The notes under the pieces: generated by a model
Database searches by the model: none
What the model was told of the DNA's origin: nothing
The model's input: only the letters and a program-made list of their open reading frames with translations
Translations under genes and position numbers: made by a program
Assembly (NCBI GenBank): GCA_964400725.1
Contig: CAYNVS010000038.1
Coordinates: 1 to 31,250, forward strand
Source: CAYNVS01 sp964400725
Lineage (GTDB): Bacteria; Myxococcota_A; SURF-8; CAYNVS01
DNA length: 31,250 bases
Direction of reading: 5' to 3'
Part shown: positions 7,795 to 16,134 of the stretch, in pieces
How the letters are laid out: the number at the start of each line of letters is the position of its first letter
Numbering within the stretch: the first letter of the stretch is position 1

Positions 7795-9882
7795 ATGGCT
7801 TCAAAAATTATCGGTCTGGACATAGGGCATTACGGAGTTAAGGCCGCCGTTATGTCCACAAGCCTTCGCGGCTTCGAGCTTTCGGGCTTCGTCTCGGCTA
7901 AATACGCCGACGCTTCGAAAGATCCTGAAGCTGCGGACGTTGCGGAGGCTATAGACAAGGCTCTCGCCGGAATAGTCGGCCAGAAGCAGTTCGTGGTGAA
8001 CATCTTCGACGAGCGCGTCAGCTACAAACAGTTAAGCCTTCCGTTCTCCGAGATACACATGTTGGAACGAGCCATTCCAAACGCCCTCGACGAAATCGTT
8101 CCCTTCGATTTATCTCAAAAGCATTGGGATTTCGAGCGGACGAAAGCGGCGGAGACGGGCGAATCTCAAGTTTTGTCGGCAATCGTAGAGCCGAAGGAGC
8201 TTGAAGGGCTTTTGGAAACGCTAAAAGCCCGCGGAATAGACCCAAAAGCGGTTACGACCGGTCCGCTATCGCTGATTAACCTATACAGACAAATACTTGA
8301 ACCGAAGCCTTCGCTTGAACTCGTTATAGACGTCGGACACAAACTTACGAATTTTGTAGCCCTAAAACAAGGAGAAGTCGTTGAAATACGAACTGCGGCG
8401 TGGGGCGCAAGAGACGTTACTCAGAACATCGCGAAATACTTTGACATTGATTTCGAACGCTCCGAACAGGTTAAGCATGAATTGTCTTTCTTAAGCGTGG
8501 GCACTTTCGTGCCGCAAAACGAAGAGGAGACGCACGTATGCAAAGCGACGGAAGAAGGCGTCGCGCCGTTGATGCGCGAAATAATGTTTACGCTCGAACT
8601 TGTTTCGAACAAGATCGGCGAAGACGTTCAGTCGGTATGGATTACCGGAGGCGGAGCGAAATTGAAAAATCTCGATTTGTATATCTGGGACAAAACCGGA
8701 ATCAAATGCGAACAGCTTAAACTTTTATCGCCCGACTTCAACAAACTGACGACAGACGCGGACGAATCTCTTATGGCCGTTCCTTTGGGCTTGGCGACCT
8801 ACGGAATAGGCTTTAAAGGAAAACTTATAAATCTGCGAAAAGACGTTTTCGCGTATTCCGCCGAGAAACAATACTTCAGGCGTCAGGCTACGCTGGGGAT
8901 AATCGGGCTGTTCGTTCTAATCATGTTCGCCGCGGCAAACGTTGCGACAAGTTTCTGGGCTTTGTCTCACGAAGAGAAAAAGCTGGAAGAACAGCTTGAA
9001 AAGGCGACAAAACGCGTTTTGGGCAAACCGATAGGCAACGTCAAACGCGCTCTGGCCATGATTAACGAGGCCATTGGCGGAAAGACCGGCGACGAAGAGC
9101 TTCCAATACCGGAGCTTCCCGTTACGTTCATTTTAGCGGAAATCGGCAACAGGCTTAAGATCGCGAGCGTTGACTCTATGCTTACGGAAGTGAACATCAA
9201 AATGCTGCGCAAAAACATAAACGCGCAGATGAAAGGAACGACCGATTCTATTCCGTCGGTTGGAAAAATAGAAGAAGCTCTCGCAAGTTTTCCGTGCTTT
9301 AAAAAAATTACTCCCGGCGCCACGCGAACCGCCGTCGGCTCAACGCGAATCGAGTTCTCTTTCGAGTTCGACGTCAACTGCGACGGCGTGAAACTGCAAG
9401 CCGCGTTGGACGAGCAGAGCGAGGCAAAGAATAAAGAAAAACAACAGAACGCGAGCGGAACTCCCGGATTTAACCCGCCGGGGAATAATCCGCCGGCAGG
9501 AACGATGCAGCCTCCGTCCGGACTTAACCAACCGCCCCAAGGCGGAGCTTTTCAGCCTACTTCAAACGTTTCGCCTTTCAAGGGAACAGGAAGTCTTCCA
9601 AACTCTCAGGTAAATCTGCCGCCTACGACTTCGCCGCTTTCAAACGTGCCGCCGGCGACCAACGGCATTACCACTACGCTTCAACCGAAATTGGACGTTA
9701 AAAACAATTTTGCGCCCGCAAACAATCCGTCAAACATCAACCAGACGCCGCCAAATCAAAACCCAACGCTTACGCCTATGGCTCCCAAAATGGAGATTCA
9801 AGCTCCGGGAAGCGGCGCGTTGAATTTCGGCCCCTCGTCCGATCCGAACGAAGGCAAGATAAAAGACGACGACGCAATGTAG
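7795..9882 (+). CDS. gspL: Type II secretion inner-membrane protein GspL with long Pro/Asn-rich tail
   Basis: GspL couples the GspE ATPase to the inner-membrane platform. The protein has 695 residues, far longer than the usual 400. The N-terminal cytoplasmic part has an actin-like (PilM/GspL) fold, with the phosphate-binding motifs DIGHYGVKAAV (about 9-19) and VIDVGHKLTNFV, and the adenosine-type motif ITGGGAKLKNLDLY. One membrane segment follows at about 364-390, then a coiled-coil-like periplasmic stretch (EEKKLEEQLEKATKR) and a ferredoxin-like periplasmic region. From about residue 540 to the end the protein is a Pro/Asn/Gln/Thr-rich low-complexity tail ending in DPNEGKIKDDDAM. The tail is probably periplasmic and disordered. 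Confidence 0.88.
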   Translation: MASKIIGLDIGHYGVKAAVMSTSLRGFELSGFVSAKYADASKDPEAADVAEAIDKALAGIVGQKQFVVNIFDERVSYKQLSLPFSEIHMLERAIPNALDEIVPFDLSQKHWDFERTKAAETGESQVLSAIVEPKELEGLLETLKARGIDPKAVTTGPLSLINLYRQILEPKPSLELVIDVGHKLTNFVALKQGEVVEIRTAAWGARDVTQNIAKYFDIDFERSEQVKHELSFLSVGTFVPQNEEETHVCKATEEGVAPLMREIMFTLELVSNKIGEDVQSVWITGGGAKLKNLDLYIWDKTGIKCEQLKLLSPDFNKLTTDADESLMAVPLGLATYGIGFKGKLINLRKDVFAYSAEKQYFRRQATLGIIGLFVLIMFAAANVATSFWALSHEEKKLEEQLEKATKRVLGKPIGNVKRALAMINEAIGGKTGDEELPIPELPVTFILAEIGNRLKIASVDSMLTEVNIKMLRKNINAQMKGTTDSIPSVGKIEEALASFPCFKKITPGATRTAVGSTRIEFSFEFDVNCDGVKLQAALDEQSEAKNKEKQQNASGTPGFNPPGNNPPAGTMQPPSGLNQPPQGGAFQPTSNVSPFKGTGSLPNSQVNLPPTTSPLSNVPPATNGITTTLQPKLDVKNNFAPANNPSNINQTPPNQNPTLTPMAPKMEIQAPGSGALNFGPSSDPNEGKIKDDDAM

Positions 9883-9899
9883 CGGCCAAAGCAAGGAAT

Positions 9900-10472
9900 A
9901 TGATTGAAATGAAAGCGATAAAGACTCAGGTATCCAAACTGTGGGACGCGTTCGAGAGGCTCAATCCGCGGGAAAGGCTTTTTGTCGGCGTCGGAATAAT
10001 CGCCATGGCGTTTTTTGTCGTATCGCTTGCGGCGATAGGCGTCAAGAGCGCGCTAAATAAAAAGAAGGCGCAGATAGAGGCTTTGCGCGGGGGCGTAATT
10101 GAGATTTCAGCGCTGGAAGACGCTTATAAAGCGGCTTTACAGAGAAAAGAAGCCTTTTTAAAGCAGCTGGAAGCGAACAAAGGCAAGCTGCGCGGACGAA
10201 TCGGCACCATCGCATCCGACCGCAACATTAACATCGACTCGGTGGTTGACGTTCAGGGAACGCTGGGCGCGAAGAGCGCTTTTCAGGAGGAAATCATAAA
10301 GGTTTCCATTCGTAAAATCGGTTTTCCCCAGCTCTTTGATTTCTTTCAAAACATCGAGCAGGTTTCCGACTTTCTTTACCTTAAAAACGCCCAGATAACG
10401 CGGCGCTACGACAACATCGATCTCGTGGACGTATCCTTCAACGTCGCGACTATAAAACCCAAGGAGAATTAA
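9900..10472 (+). CDS. gspM: Type II secretion inner-membrane protein GspM
   Basis: This 190-residue bitopic protein has a short cytoplasmic segment containing the typical LNPRERLFVGVG motif, a membrane helix at about 25-48, a coiled-coil stretch and a small C-terminal domain (ferredoxin-like in known GspM). It lies between gspL and gspN, the expected place. GspM stabilises GspL and the platform. Two nearby ATGs, 9900 and 9909, are possible starts. AAGGA lies only 2 bases before the first and 11 before the second, so the start is uncertain by three residues. Confidence 0.88.
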   Translation: MIEMKAIKTQVSKLWDAFERLNPRERLFVGVGIIAMAFFVVSLAAIGVKSALNKKKAQIEALRGGVIEISALEDAYKAALQRKEAFLKQLEANKGKLRGRIGTIASDRNINIDSVVDVQGTLGAKSAFQEEIIKVSIRKIGFPQLFDFFQNIEQVSDFLYLKNAQITRRYDNIDLVDVSFNVATIKPKEN

Positions 10473-10477
10473 GCGTC

Positions 10478-11503
10478 ATGCAAATCAGCAAGCGTCTTAA
10501 AACGGCGCTAAAAATACTGGGGTACTCGGCGTTTTCTACCTTTTTCTTCATATTGTTTTTCATTTATACCTTTCCAATCGACGTCATAATAAACAATTTG
10601 TTAAGAAACGCGCAGAATACGTCGGGTTACATTATAAATCCCGAAAAAACTTACATGTCCATTTTTCCGCCGGGAGTAACTTTCGAGAATATCAAAATCG
10701 CGAAAATTCAAATCGGCGACGCGGCTCCCAGCAAGCCGGTTGCGCTGGACAAATTGACTCTTTGGGGCGCGTTATGGACGCTTTCAGGCGAAAGTCCTTC
10801 GTTTCGTTTCAGCGCGTCAGGCTTCGGAGGCTCTTTTAGCGGCAAGGCTTCTTTCGACAAACCCAAAGCCTCGCTGAACATAGACTTTTCGGCTTCCGAA
10901 TTGAATATGACGCCTCTGTCCAACGCCTTCGGCTTAAGCGATAAAGTTCCGGTTTCCGGTCAATTTTCGGGCGACGTAGAGCTTTTATGGAGCATGAACA
11001 ATCCTTCAAACACTAACGGCGAAATCAAGTTAGAGTTCCAAAATTTGGCTGTCGGTCCGACAGAAAATCCGGTTACGATTCCCAAAATAACCCTCGGAGA
11101 CGTTAAGGCCGAACTGAGCGTAGTACAAGGAAGAATGCTGGTGCGCCGCTGGGACACAAAATCGAAGGAAATAAACTCGGAAATCGTAGGCAGTCTTAAT
11201 ATCGCCAAGAATTTTGCGGAATGGCGTTACAACTTGATGTACCGCTTTAAAATAGACGGCCCTCTCAAAGAAGAAACCGCGGTTAAAGCTCTGCTTCAAC
11301 TTGCCAATCAGGCCAAGGCGAAAGACGACTTTTTCTATTATCGAATCACCGGCACTTACGCCTCTCCGAACTATACTCCATGCTCTACCTGCCAGCGTCA
11401 ATGGGACATAGAAAAGCAGGCGAACCAGAAAAAGCCGGAAGACAAGAAAAAAGAAGAGAAGAAGGAAGAGCTTAAGAAACCCGAACCGCCCAAAAAGAAG
11501 TAA
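10478..11503 (+). CDS. gspN: Type II secretion protein GspN with CxxC motif and basic tail
   Basis: The 341-residue protein has one N-terminal membrane helix (about 13-35, FFFILFFIYTFPIDVII). The rest is a beta-rich periplasmic body with the AsmA-like pattern known for GspN (TFENIKI..., LWTLSGESPSFRFSASGFGGSFSG). Near the C-terminus is TPCSTCQ, a CxxC pair, then a Lys/Glu/Pro-rich tail (KKEEKKEELKKPEPPKKK) similar in composition to the GspD tail. GspN is an accessory T2SS component found in only part of the family. It starts 5 bases after the gspM stop with an AAGGAG site. Confidence 0.85.
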   Translation: MQISKRLKTALKILGYSAFSTFFFILFFIYTFPIDVIINNLLRNAQNTSGYIINPEKTYMSIFPPGVTFENIKIAKIQIGDAAPSKPVALDKLTLWGALWTLSGESPSFRFSASGFGGSFSGKASFDKPKASLNIDFSASELNMTPLSNAFGLSDKVPVSGQFSGDVELLWSMNNPSNTNGEIKLEFQNLAVGPTENPVTIPKITLGDVKAELSVVQGRMLVRRWDTKSKEINSEIVGSLNIAKNFAEWRYNLMYRFKIDGPLKEETAVKALLQLANQAKAKDDFFYYRITGTYASPNYTPCSTCQRQWDIEKQANQKKPEDKKKEEKKEELKKPEPPKKK

Positions 11504-11524
11504 CTCAGGAAGGAGATTATAAAT

Positions 11525-12091
11525 ATGCGCAAGTTTAACAAATTTTTTTACGCGGCGCTCGCCGCGGGCGTCTTGCTGGCGACGGCGATTTTAGGCGGAT
11601 GTTCGCCTAAGATGATTTCGGGAACCAAAATAGAAGACAGCCCGGATACCCGCGAGGTGTTGAAAGTCGTCGAACGATACCGAAAGGCGATGGAAACAAA
11701 AGACGTCAAGACGATAATAGAGCTTACAAGCAAGGATTATTTTGAGAAAAACGGCAATAATAACAGCCGCGACAATTACGACTACGAGGGACTCGTTAAG
11801 TTTCTCATGTCGGACGACTTTACAAAAGTAAGCAAAATAAAGCTGGTGGTGCTATATAAAGACGTAAAATTCAACGACAAGAAAGACCGCGCCGAAGTTA
11901 TTATTCATTACATTCTTAACTTCCGCAAACCGCCGGAAACGATGAAGCAGACGGTAAAGAAAGAAGGAGAGAATGCGGTGGTCGAAGACAACTTCGACGA
12001 AGAGCGCTGGTATTCCAAATCGGACGACAACCTGCTGGTGCTGGTCAAACCCGAAAAATCTTCGGGTTGGCTGATAGAGCGCGGATTGTAG
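11525..12091 (+). CDS. Small lipoprotein with possible NTF2/SnoaL-like domain
   Basis: The 188-residue protein has a type II signal peptide, hydrophobic core AALAAGVLLATAILGG, and lipobox Cys at residue 26 (LGGC). The mature part begins with a helical segment (REVLKVVERYRKAMETKDVKTIIELTSKDYF) that resembles the opening helix pair of NTF2/SnoaL-like domains, followed by beta strands. That fold is an inference from pattern only. A strong AAGGAG ribosome-binding site precedes ATG 11525. It is 21 bases after gspN and in the same operon, so a role at the membrane alongside the T2SS (for example a pilotin-like or assembly helper) is possible but unproven. Confidence 0.8.
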   Translation: MRKFNKFFYAALAAGVLLATAILGGCSPKMISGTKIEDSPDTREVLKVVERYRKAMETKDVKTIIELTSKDYFEKNGNNNSRDNYDYEGLVKFLMSDDFTKVSKIKLVVLYKDVKFNDKKDRAEVIIHYILNFRKPPETMKQTVKKEGENAVVEDNFDEERWYSKSDDNLLVLVKPEKSSGWLIERGL

Positions 12092-12102
12092 GGAGAAAAT
12101 AA

Positions 12103-13083
12103 ATGTCCGGCCTTATAACCGACGTCGAAGGGGTTCTCGTAGGCAATTTCACCGACGAAGAAGGAATGACCGGCTGCACCGTCGTTTATCTTACGGAGCC
12201 TCGTCCCGCCGGTCTTTGCAAAGCGGGCATGGCTACCAGCTCTCGTCAGACCGATAGTCTTGACGACCCGGCGCATATTGTAGGGCAAATCGACGCGGTT
12301 TTAATAACCGGCGGAAGCGCGTACGGCCTCGACGCGGCGGGCGGAGTAATGAAATTTTTAGAGGAGCGCGACAGAGGTCTGCCGACGCTTTACGCCAAAG
12401 TGCCGTGCGTCCCGACGGCGGCGATATTCGACTTGGGACTCGGCTCTAGCGACGCGCGCCCCGACGGAAAGAGCGGCTACTCGGCCTGCTTGAAAGCGGG
12501 CAAACGATTCGACCGCGGAAACGCGGGAGCCGGATGCGGCGCAAGCGTAGGCAAACTTTATTCAATAACCAACGCCTGCAAAGGCGGTATGGGAACGGCT
12601 TCGTTATCTTGCGGAGCGCTTACGGTCGGAGCGCTTTCGGTCGTAAATTGTTTCGGCGACGTAGTCGATCCAAAAACCGGAGCCATATTGGCAGGCGCCC
12701 GCGTCTCTTCCGATTCTTTCGAGTTTGCAAATACGCTTGAAACGCTCAAATGCGGAAAGGCGAGAGATTCCTTTTTTTCCCAAAAAGACGGAGGCAACAC
12801 CACTATTTGCGTTGTGGCTACAAACGCCTCTTTGGACAAACTTAACCTAAACAGACTCGCCAAAACGCTTCAAGCCGCTCTGCCAAAAACGATAAGACCG
12901 GTTTTTACGCCGCTGGACGGCGACTCAATATTCGCACTCTCTACCGAGAAAGTCGATGCGCCTTTAAATCAAGTGATCGCAATGGCCGAGGAATGCGTTA
13001 TATTATCTATTTTGGACGCAATACTTTCGGCAAAATCCGCGGGCGGAATACCGAGCGCGCAGGAAATTGCGGCGTCAAAGTAA
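12103..13083 (+). CDS. P1-family (S58) autoprocessing aminopeptidase, DmpA/ThnT-like
   Basis: This 326-residue protein belongs to the P1 (DmpA) family of N-terminal-nucleophile hydrolases, which cleave themselves and then remove N-terminal residues from small peptides or amides. Family marks are GVLVGNFTDEEGMTGCTVV near the start, LITGGSAYGLDAAGGV, NAGAGCGASVGK and KGGMGTAS. The expected self-cleavage point is N232-T233 in GGNTTICVVAT, giving Thr as nucleophile, as in ThnT; DmpA itself uses Ser. There is no signal peptide, so it is probably cytoplasmic. It begins 11 bases after the lipoprotein with a GGGAGA site, as the last gene of the + strand run. Its stop lies 9 bases from the convergent aldolase stop. 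Substrate unknown. Confidence 0.88.
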   Translation: MSGLITDVEGVLVGNFTDEEGMTGCTVVYLTEPRPAGLCKAGMATSSRQTDSLDDPAHIVGQIDAVLITGGSAYGLDAAGGVMKFLEERDRGLPTLYAKVPCVPTAAIFDLGLGSSDARPDGKSGYSACLKAGKRFDRGNAGAGCGASVGKLYSITNACKGGMGTASLSCGALTVGALSVVNCFGDVVDPKTGAILAGARVSSDSFEFANTLETLKCGKARDSFFSQKDGGNTTICVVATNASLDKLNLNRLAKTLQAALPKTIRPVFTPLDGDSIFALSTEKVDAPLNQVIAMAEECVILSILDAILSAKSAGGIPSAQEIAASK

Positions 13084-13092
13084 GTTTGAATT

Positions 13093-14094
13093 TTATTTAT
13101 TTTTAAAGTAGTCGTTCGCGGCCGCTTCAAGAAATTCTTTTGAATATTGAAGCGGCGCTTTTTTTTGAATCGAGCGCAAAATGCGCCACGCGTCTTCCGC
13201 GGAAACGCCCATTTCGTCTATTAAGGCGTCGGCGTAGTAAGGGTGAAGCCCAAGGGTTCCGCACATTGCCGACTTTAAGCCGTATCCCCATGCTGTTTTG
13301 CCGCGAAGTTTCGCGAATTCCAATTCAATCAGCTTAAAATACGGCGCGGGGTCTCGTCGGCTTTTTTTATTAAGAGAATAAAAAGCGAGCAGAGCTTCAA
13401 TCTGCGCGTTGCCGGCTCCTCTTCCCATTCCTAAAATCGAGCCGTCCAAAAAGGCCGCGCCGGCCTCGACGGCGGCCATGGCGTTTGCAAAAGCCATTTG
13501 ACGGCTGTTGTGCGAGTGAAAGCCGACGCTTTCATACCCCAAGTCGATTGCGGTTTTAACCAATTTGTACGTTTCGGCGGGATTTAACGAACCGAAGCTG
13601 TCGGCAAAATAAAGAGCCTTTAAAAGTTTTTTACCGCTCCATTCGCCGAGCGTTTTAAAATGTTTTTTTTCAAGTTTGTGCGCCGTTACCAAATTGATTG
13701 TAACCTCGTATCCGGACGCGCTTATTTTTTCGGCGTACGTAAAAGCCGCTCGAATTTCGCGCGGATATGCGGCGACGCGCACAAGGTCGATGGGGGAGCG
13801 CGAGGTCTTTTTATTAGGAAATTGAGACGGCTCGCACTTTGCGACGTCCATCATAACCGCGATTTTACAGTTTTTTTCTTTTTCGACGATACGGCGAAGA
13901 AACGAATCTGAACAGTAGGCGAATTTGCCTAATCCTTTCATTGAATCGGGGTAGCGGTAGCCTATTTCCGCGTAATCGACTCCAGAGTCGGAGGCGGCTC
14001 CTATTATACGCTCGACCGAAGATTTTTTAAACTTCCAGTCGTTTATATACCCTCCGTCCCTGACGGTGCAGTCTATCAGTTTCGCTTCAATCAA
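13093..14094 (-). CDS. DRE-TIM (HMGL-like) metal-dependent aldolase/lyase
   Basis: The 333-residue TIM-barrel protein is of the family that includes 4-hydroxy-2-oxovalerate aldolase, HMG-CoA lyase and homocitrate synthase. The N-terminal DCTVRDGGY motif supplies Asp8, Arg12 and Asp13 (the DRE-type cluster, here with Asp), and GFHSHN supplies the metal ligands His193 and His195. A GSILGMGRGAGNAQIE segment matches the family. Relatives often occur in polysaccharide or secondary-metabolite loci, and I cannot name the substrate. The start is TTG at 14094, overlapping the TGA of the upstream protease gene as TTGA, with a weak CGGAA upstream. This implies translational coupling. Confidence 0.85.
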   Translation of the reverse strand: MIEAKLIDCTVRDGGYINDWKFKKSSVERIIGAASDSGVDYAEIGYRYPDSMKGLGKFAYCSDSFLRRIVEKEKNCKIAVMMDVAKCEPSQFPNKKTSRSPIDLVRVAAYPREIRAAFTYAEKISASGYEVTINLVTAHKLEKKHFKTLGEWSGKKLLKALYFADSFGSLNPAETYKLVKTAIDLGYESVGFHSHNSRQMAFANAMAAVEAGAAFLDGSILGMGRGAGNAQIEALLAFYSLNKKSRRDPAPYFKLIELEFAKLRGKTAWGYGLKSAMCGTLGLHPYYADALIDEMGVSAEDAWRILRSIQKKAPLQYSKEFLEAAANDYFKNK

Positions 14095-15800
14095 ACGAAA
14101 TTCCGCTTTTTACGCGCCGCGAAAAGCGCCGCCATAAGCGCGGCGAAAGCTCCGGCGGCTTCCGAGGCGCATCCGTCGCCTTTGTTTCCGGGCTTTTGTC
14201 CCGTTCCGTCAAATTCGTTGTCGGATTTGGAGTCCGCGTCGCCGTCCACCGCCGCGACGCAAATGCCGTTTTCGCAAGAGCTTGGAGCGCAGTCCACTTT
14301 CGGCATCCACTCGTTTCCAAAGTTTCCCGTGCATTCCGAGATTACGGTGCCAAGACACATTACCGCGCCTTTTTTGCAGGACGATTCCCATCTGTCGCTC
14401 GTTTCTGCCGGCAAATCGTCGTCGCCGTCTGCGGCTGCAGTTTTGCAGTGATCGACTTCGCAAATGGTTCCTTCGGCGTAACAATCCCTGATAAGCGTCC
14501 ACATATCGACATCGGTGTTGCATTCGACTAAAAGATTTCCGTCGCATTTGCGCATGGTGTAAGGGCATGTAGGCTGCGCCTCCTGATCCGTCGGAAGCTC
14601 TAAGTCGCCTTTATCGATCAAGTCGTAGTCGAAATCGCCGTCAACGGGAGGCGCCGGACATTGCGACGTGCCGGTTCCCCGTCCGTCAACCGTCATGTCA
14701 AAGGAGCCTCTGTTATCGGTCGCGTAGGCGTAAAATTCCTCCCAGCGGTTGGCGTAGTTTACGAGTTTTTGAATTTGAAACGGAGTAGGGGGGAAGCCTC
14801 TGGTGTAAACGACCAGCGTAATGCCTTTCCAGTGGCAGATGTCTTTTTCAGGGATTCTCGGCCCCAGCTGGGCGATTATGTCGTCTATGGTGAAGTCCAT
14901 TCGAGTTCCTTTTACGTTTACCGTGTTGCCGGGTAAAATCGGCATAATGCCCGTGGCTCCGGCCGGATCGCCGATGTCGATAAGAAACATGGGCGAGACT
15001 TCGTCTTTGGTTCTAAGTCCCATTAGATACTGGTCGATTTCGCTGAACTTGGGGTCTTCATACCACATTTTAAAATTTCCGCCGCCCAAATCTTCTATAA
15101 AACTCCCGTACATGAGAGAGCGAGAATTGAAATAATAAGACCAGTGTTGATTGAAGTCGCCTTCGGGGTGGCCGTCGCAGTCGCCGGTGGAAGGGCCTTG
15201 ATCGCCTCCGGAAGTTTCGTTTCCTCTGGCTAGGCAGTGCTTAACGCCGTCTTTTTTGAAAAGAATGGAAATGCCGAACTGGTGGCCGAACTCATGCGCG
15301 ACGAGCTGAATGCCGGAAAGAGCGAAAAAGGGAATGCCCGTGTATCGAGCGTCGGGGTTGTTCGGCATTGTGTCTATGTTTCCCATTTTAACCGCTTGGC
15401 GCAGTCTTCCTTTGGACGCGCAAAAAGCGTTTGTCTGCGCGGGCCACGTGTCGCGCCCGATGCCTTTTGCAGGAACCTGCACAGGCCAGCCCTGTTGAGT
15501 ATTGCTAATAAAATCAAGAGGATAGGCAGAATAGACGAATATCGCGTCGTAGTCGTCCGGGTAACCCATCTGATAAAATTTGCACGCTATTTTAGATAAA
15601 TAAATATTAGGCGCTCCGGCGCTTCCGTTGATGCAGTCAGGGTTGCCGGGGTTAAACGGGTTTGGGTCGCCTTTTTCGCACGTCGGGTCGTCGGGGTTAA
15701 GCGACTCGATGAGAATGATGTCGTCGGCGGTAACGACGGCTAAGGCGTGATGGATGGGGATAAGGGATAATAAAAACGCGAAAAATAGCGTCTTTTTCAT
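14091..15800 (-). CDS. Secreted zinc metalloprotease with Cys-rich repeats and MYXO-CTERM-like surface tail
   Basis: The 569-residue protein has a Sec signal peptide (LFFAFLLSLIPIHHALA). The catalytic domain (about 25-390) holds HEFGH (H169, E170, H173). There is no ligand at the metzincin +10 position, but NQHW (H219) and a Met-turn-like SLMYG follow and could complete a zincin site. Two Cys-rich repeats follow (about 410-455 and 470-515), each of the form C..(K/M)C.G..(L/I).EC...W...DC......C. They are separated by Asp-rich DGD linkers. The C-terminus has a Cys (GDGCAS), a hydrophobic helix (AFAALMAALFAA) and RKKR, the layout of MYXO-CTERM sorting tails, which are linked to T2SS export and surface anchoring. 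The M family was not identified. Upstream DNA is AT-rich with a 12-bp palindrome at 15846-15857. Confidence 0.85.
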   Translation of the reverse strand: MKKTLFFAFLLSLIPIHHALAVVTADDIILIESLNPDDPTCEKGDPNPFNPGNPDCINGSAGAPNIYLSKIACKFYQMGYPDDYDAIFVYSAYPLDFISNTQQGWPVQVPAKGIGRDTWPAQTNAFCASKGRLRQAVKMGNIDTMPNNPDARYTGIPFFALSGIQLVAHEFGHQFGISILFKKDGVKHCLARGNETSGGDQGPSTGDCDGHPEGDFNQHWSYYFNSRSLMYGSFIEDLGGGNFKMWYEDPKFSEIDQYLMGLRTKDEVSPMFLIDIGDPAGATGIMPILPGNTVNVKGTRMDFTIDDIIAQLGPRIPEKDICHWKGITLVVYTRGFPPTPFQIQKLVNYANRWEEFYAYATDNRGSFDMTVDGRGTGTSQCPAPPVDGDFDYDLIDKGDLELPTDQEAQPTCPYTMRKCDGNLLVECNTDVDMWTLIRDCYAEGTICEVDHCKTAAADGDDDLPAETSDRWESSCKKGAVMCLGTVISECTGNFGNEWMPKVDCAPSSCENGICVAAVDGDADSKSDNEFDGTGQKPGNKGDGCASEAAGAFAALMAALFAARKKRNFV

Positions 15801-15930
15801 GCGGATGGCTCGCTTTCTTTAAATATATAAATGAGAACAAACAACAATATCGATATTAAAGTAAATATTAATTTAAAAAGCAAATCAATTCAACAAATAT
15901 TTAATTTTAGTCCGCCGAGATTTTTTACAT

Positions 15931-16068
15931 ATGGAAATGTTAATAATTTTCGGTTGCATATCTGCGGGAAAAGTTGGAACCGGCTGCTGCGGCGCGCCCG
16001 ATTACTCGCTTTGCGACGACGGCGCCGACGATGGGTTGGATTATTGTCTTGACGGAAAATGCAAATAA
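15931..16068 (+). CDS. Possible 45-residue Cys-rich peptide (or remnant of a larger gene)
   Basis: The frame runs ATG 15931 to TAA 16066-16068. The product has a short hydrophobic start (MLIIFGC) followed by a Cys- and Asp-rich part: GTGCCGAP, then CDDGADDG, then LDYCLDGKCK at the end. Six Cys in 45 residues and the spacing recall the Cys-rich repeats of the divergent protease and similar modules in delta-proteobacterial surface proteins. A terminator lies 40 bases downstream in the same direction. Against it being a gene are the small size, the lack of a good ribosome-binding site (only GAGA about 10 bases upstream) and the frame staying open upstream to about 15877. It could equally be the last fragment of a decayed exported protein. 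Confidence 0.35.
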   Translation: MEMLIIFGCISAGKVGTGCCGAPDYSLCDDGADDGLDYCLDGKCK

Positions 16069-16108
16069 GCTCAGGCAAAAGCCAAGGCGCGGCGATTCCC
16101 CAAAATAA

Positions 16109-16134
16109 AAAACCTCCCGGTTAAGGGAGGTTTT
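16109..16134. terminator. Bidirectional rho-independent terminator
   Basis: A 10-bp perfect stem, AAAACCTCCC pairing with GGGAGGTTTT, encloses the loop GGTTAA. It is followed by a T-run in both directions: TTTTCTTTTT on the + strand and TTTTTTATTTT on the - strand. It ends the acyl-CoA dehydrogenase transcript about 20 bases past its stop. It also lies 40 bases beyond the small Cys-rich frame on the other strand. Confidence 0.88.

Noticed and set aside
13084..13092. Terminator between the convergent peptidase and aldolase genes
   Set aside because: Only 9 bases separate the stops and no hairpin is visible; the transcripts may overlap.
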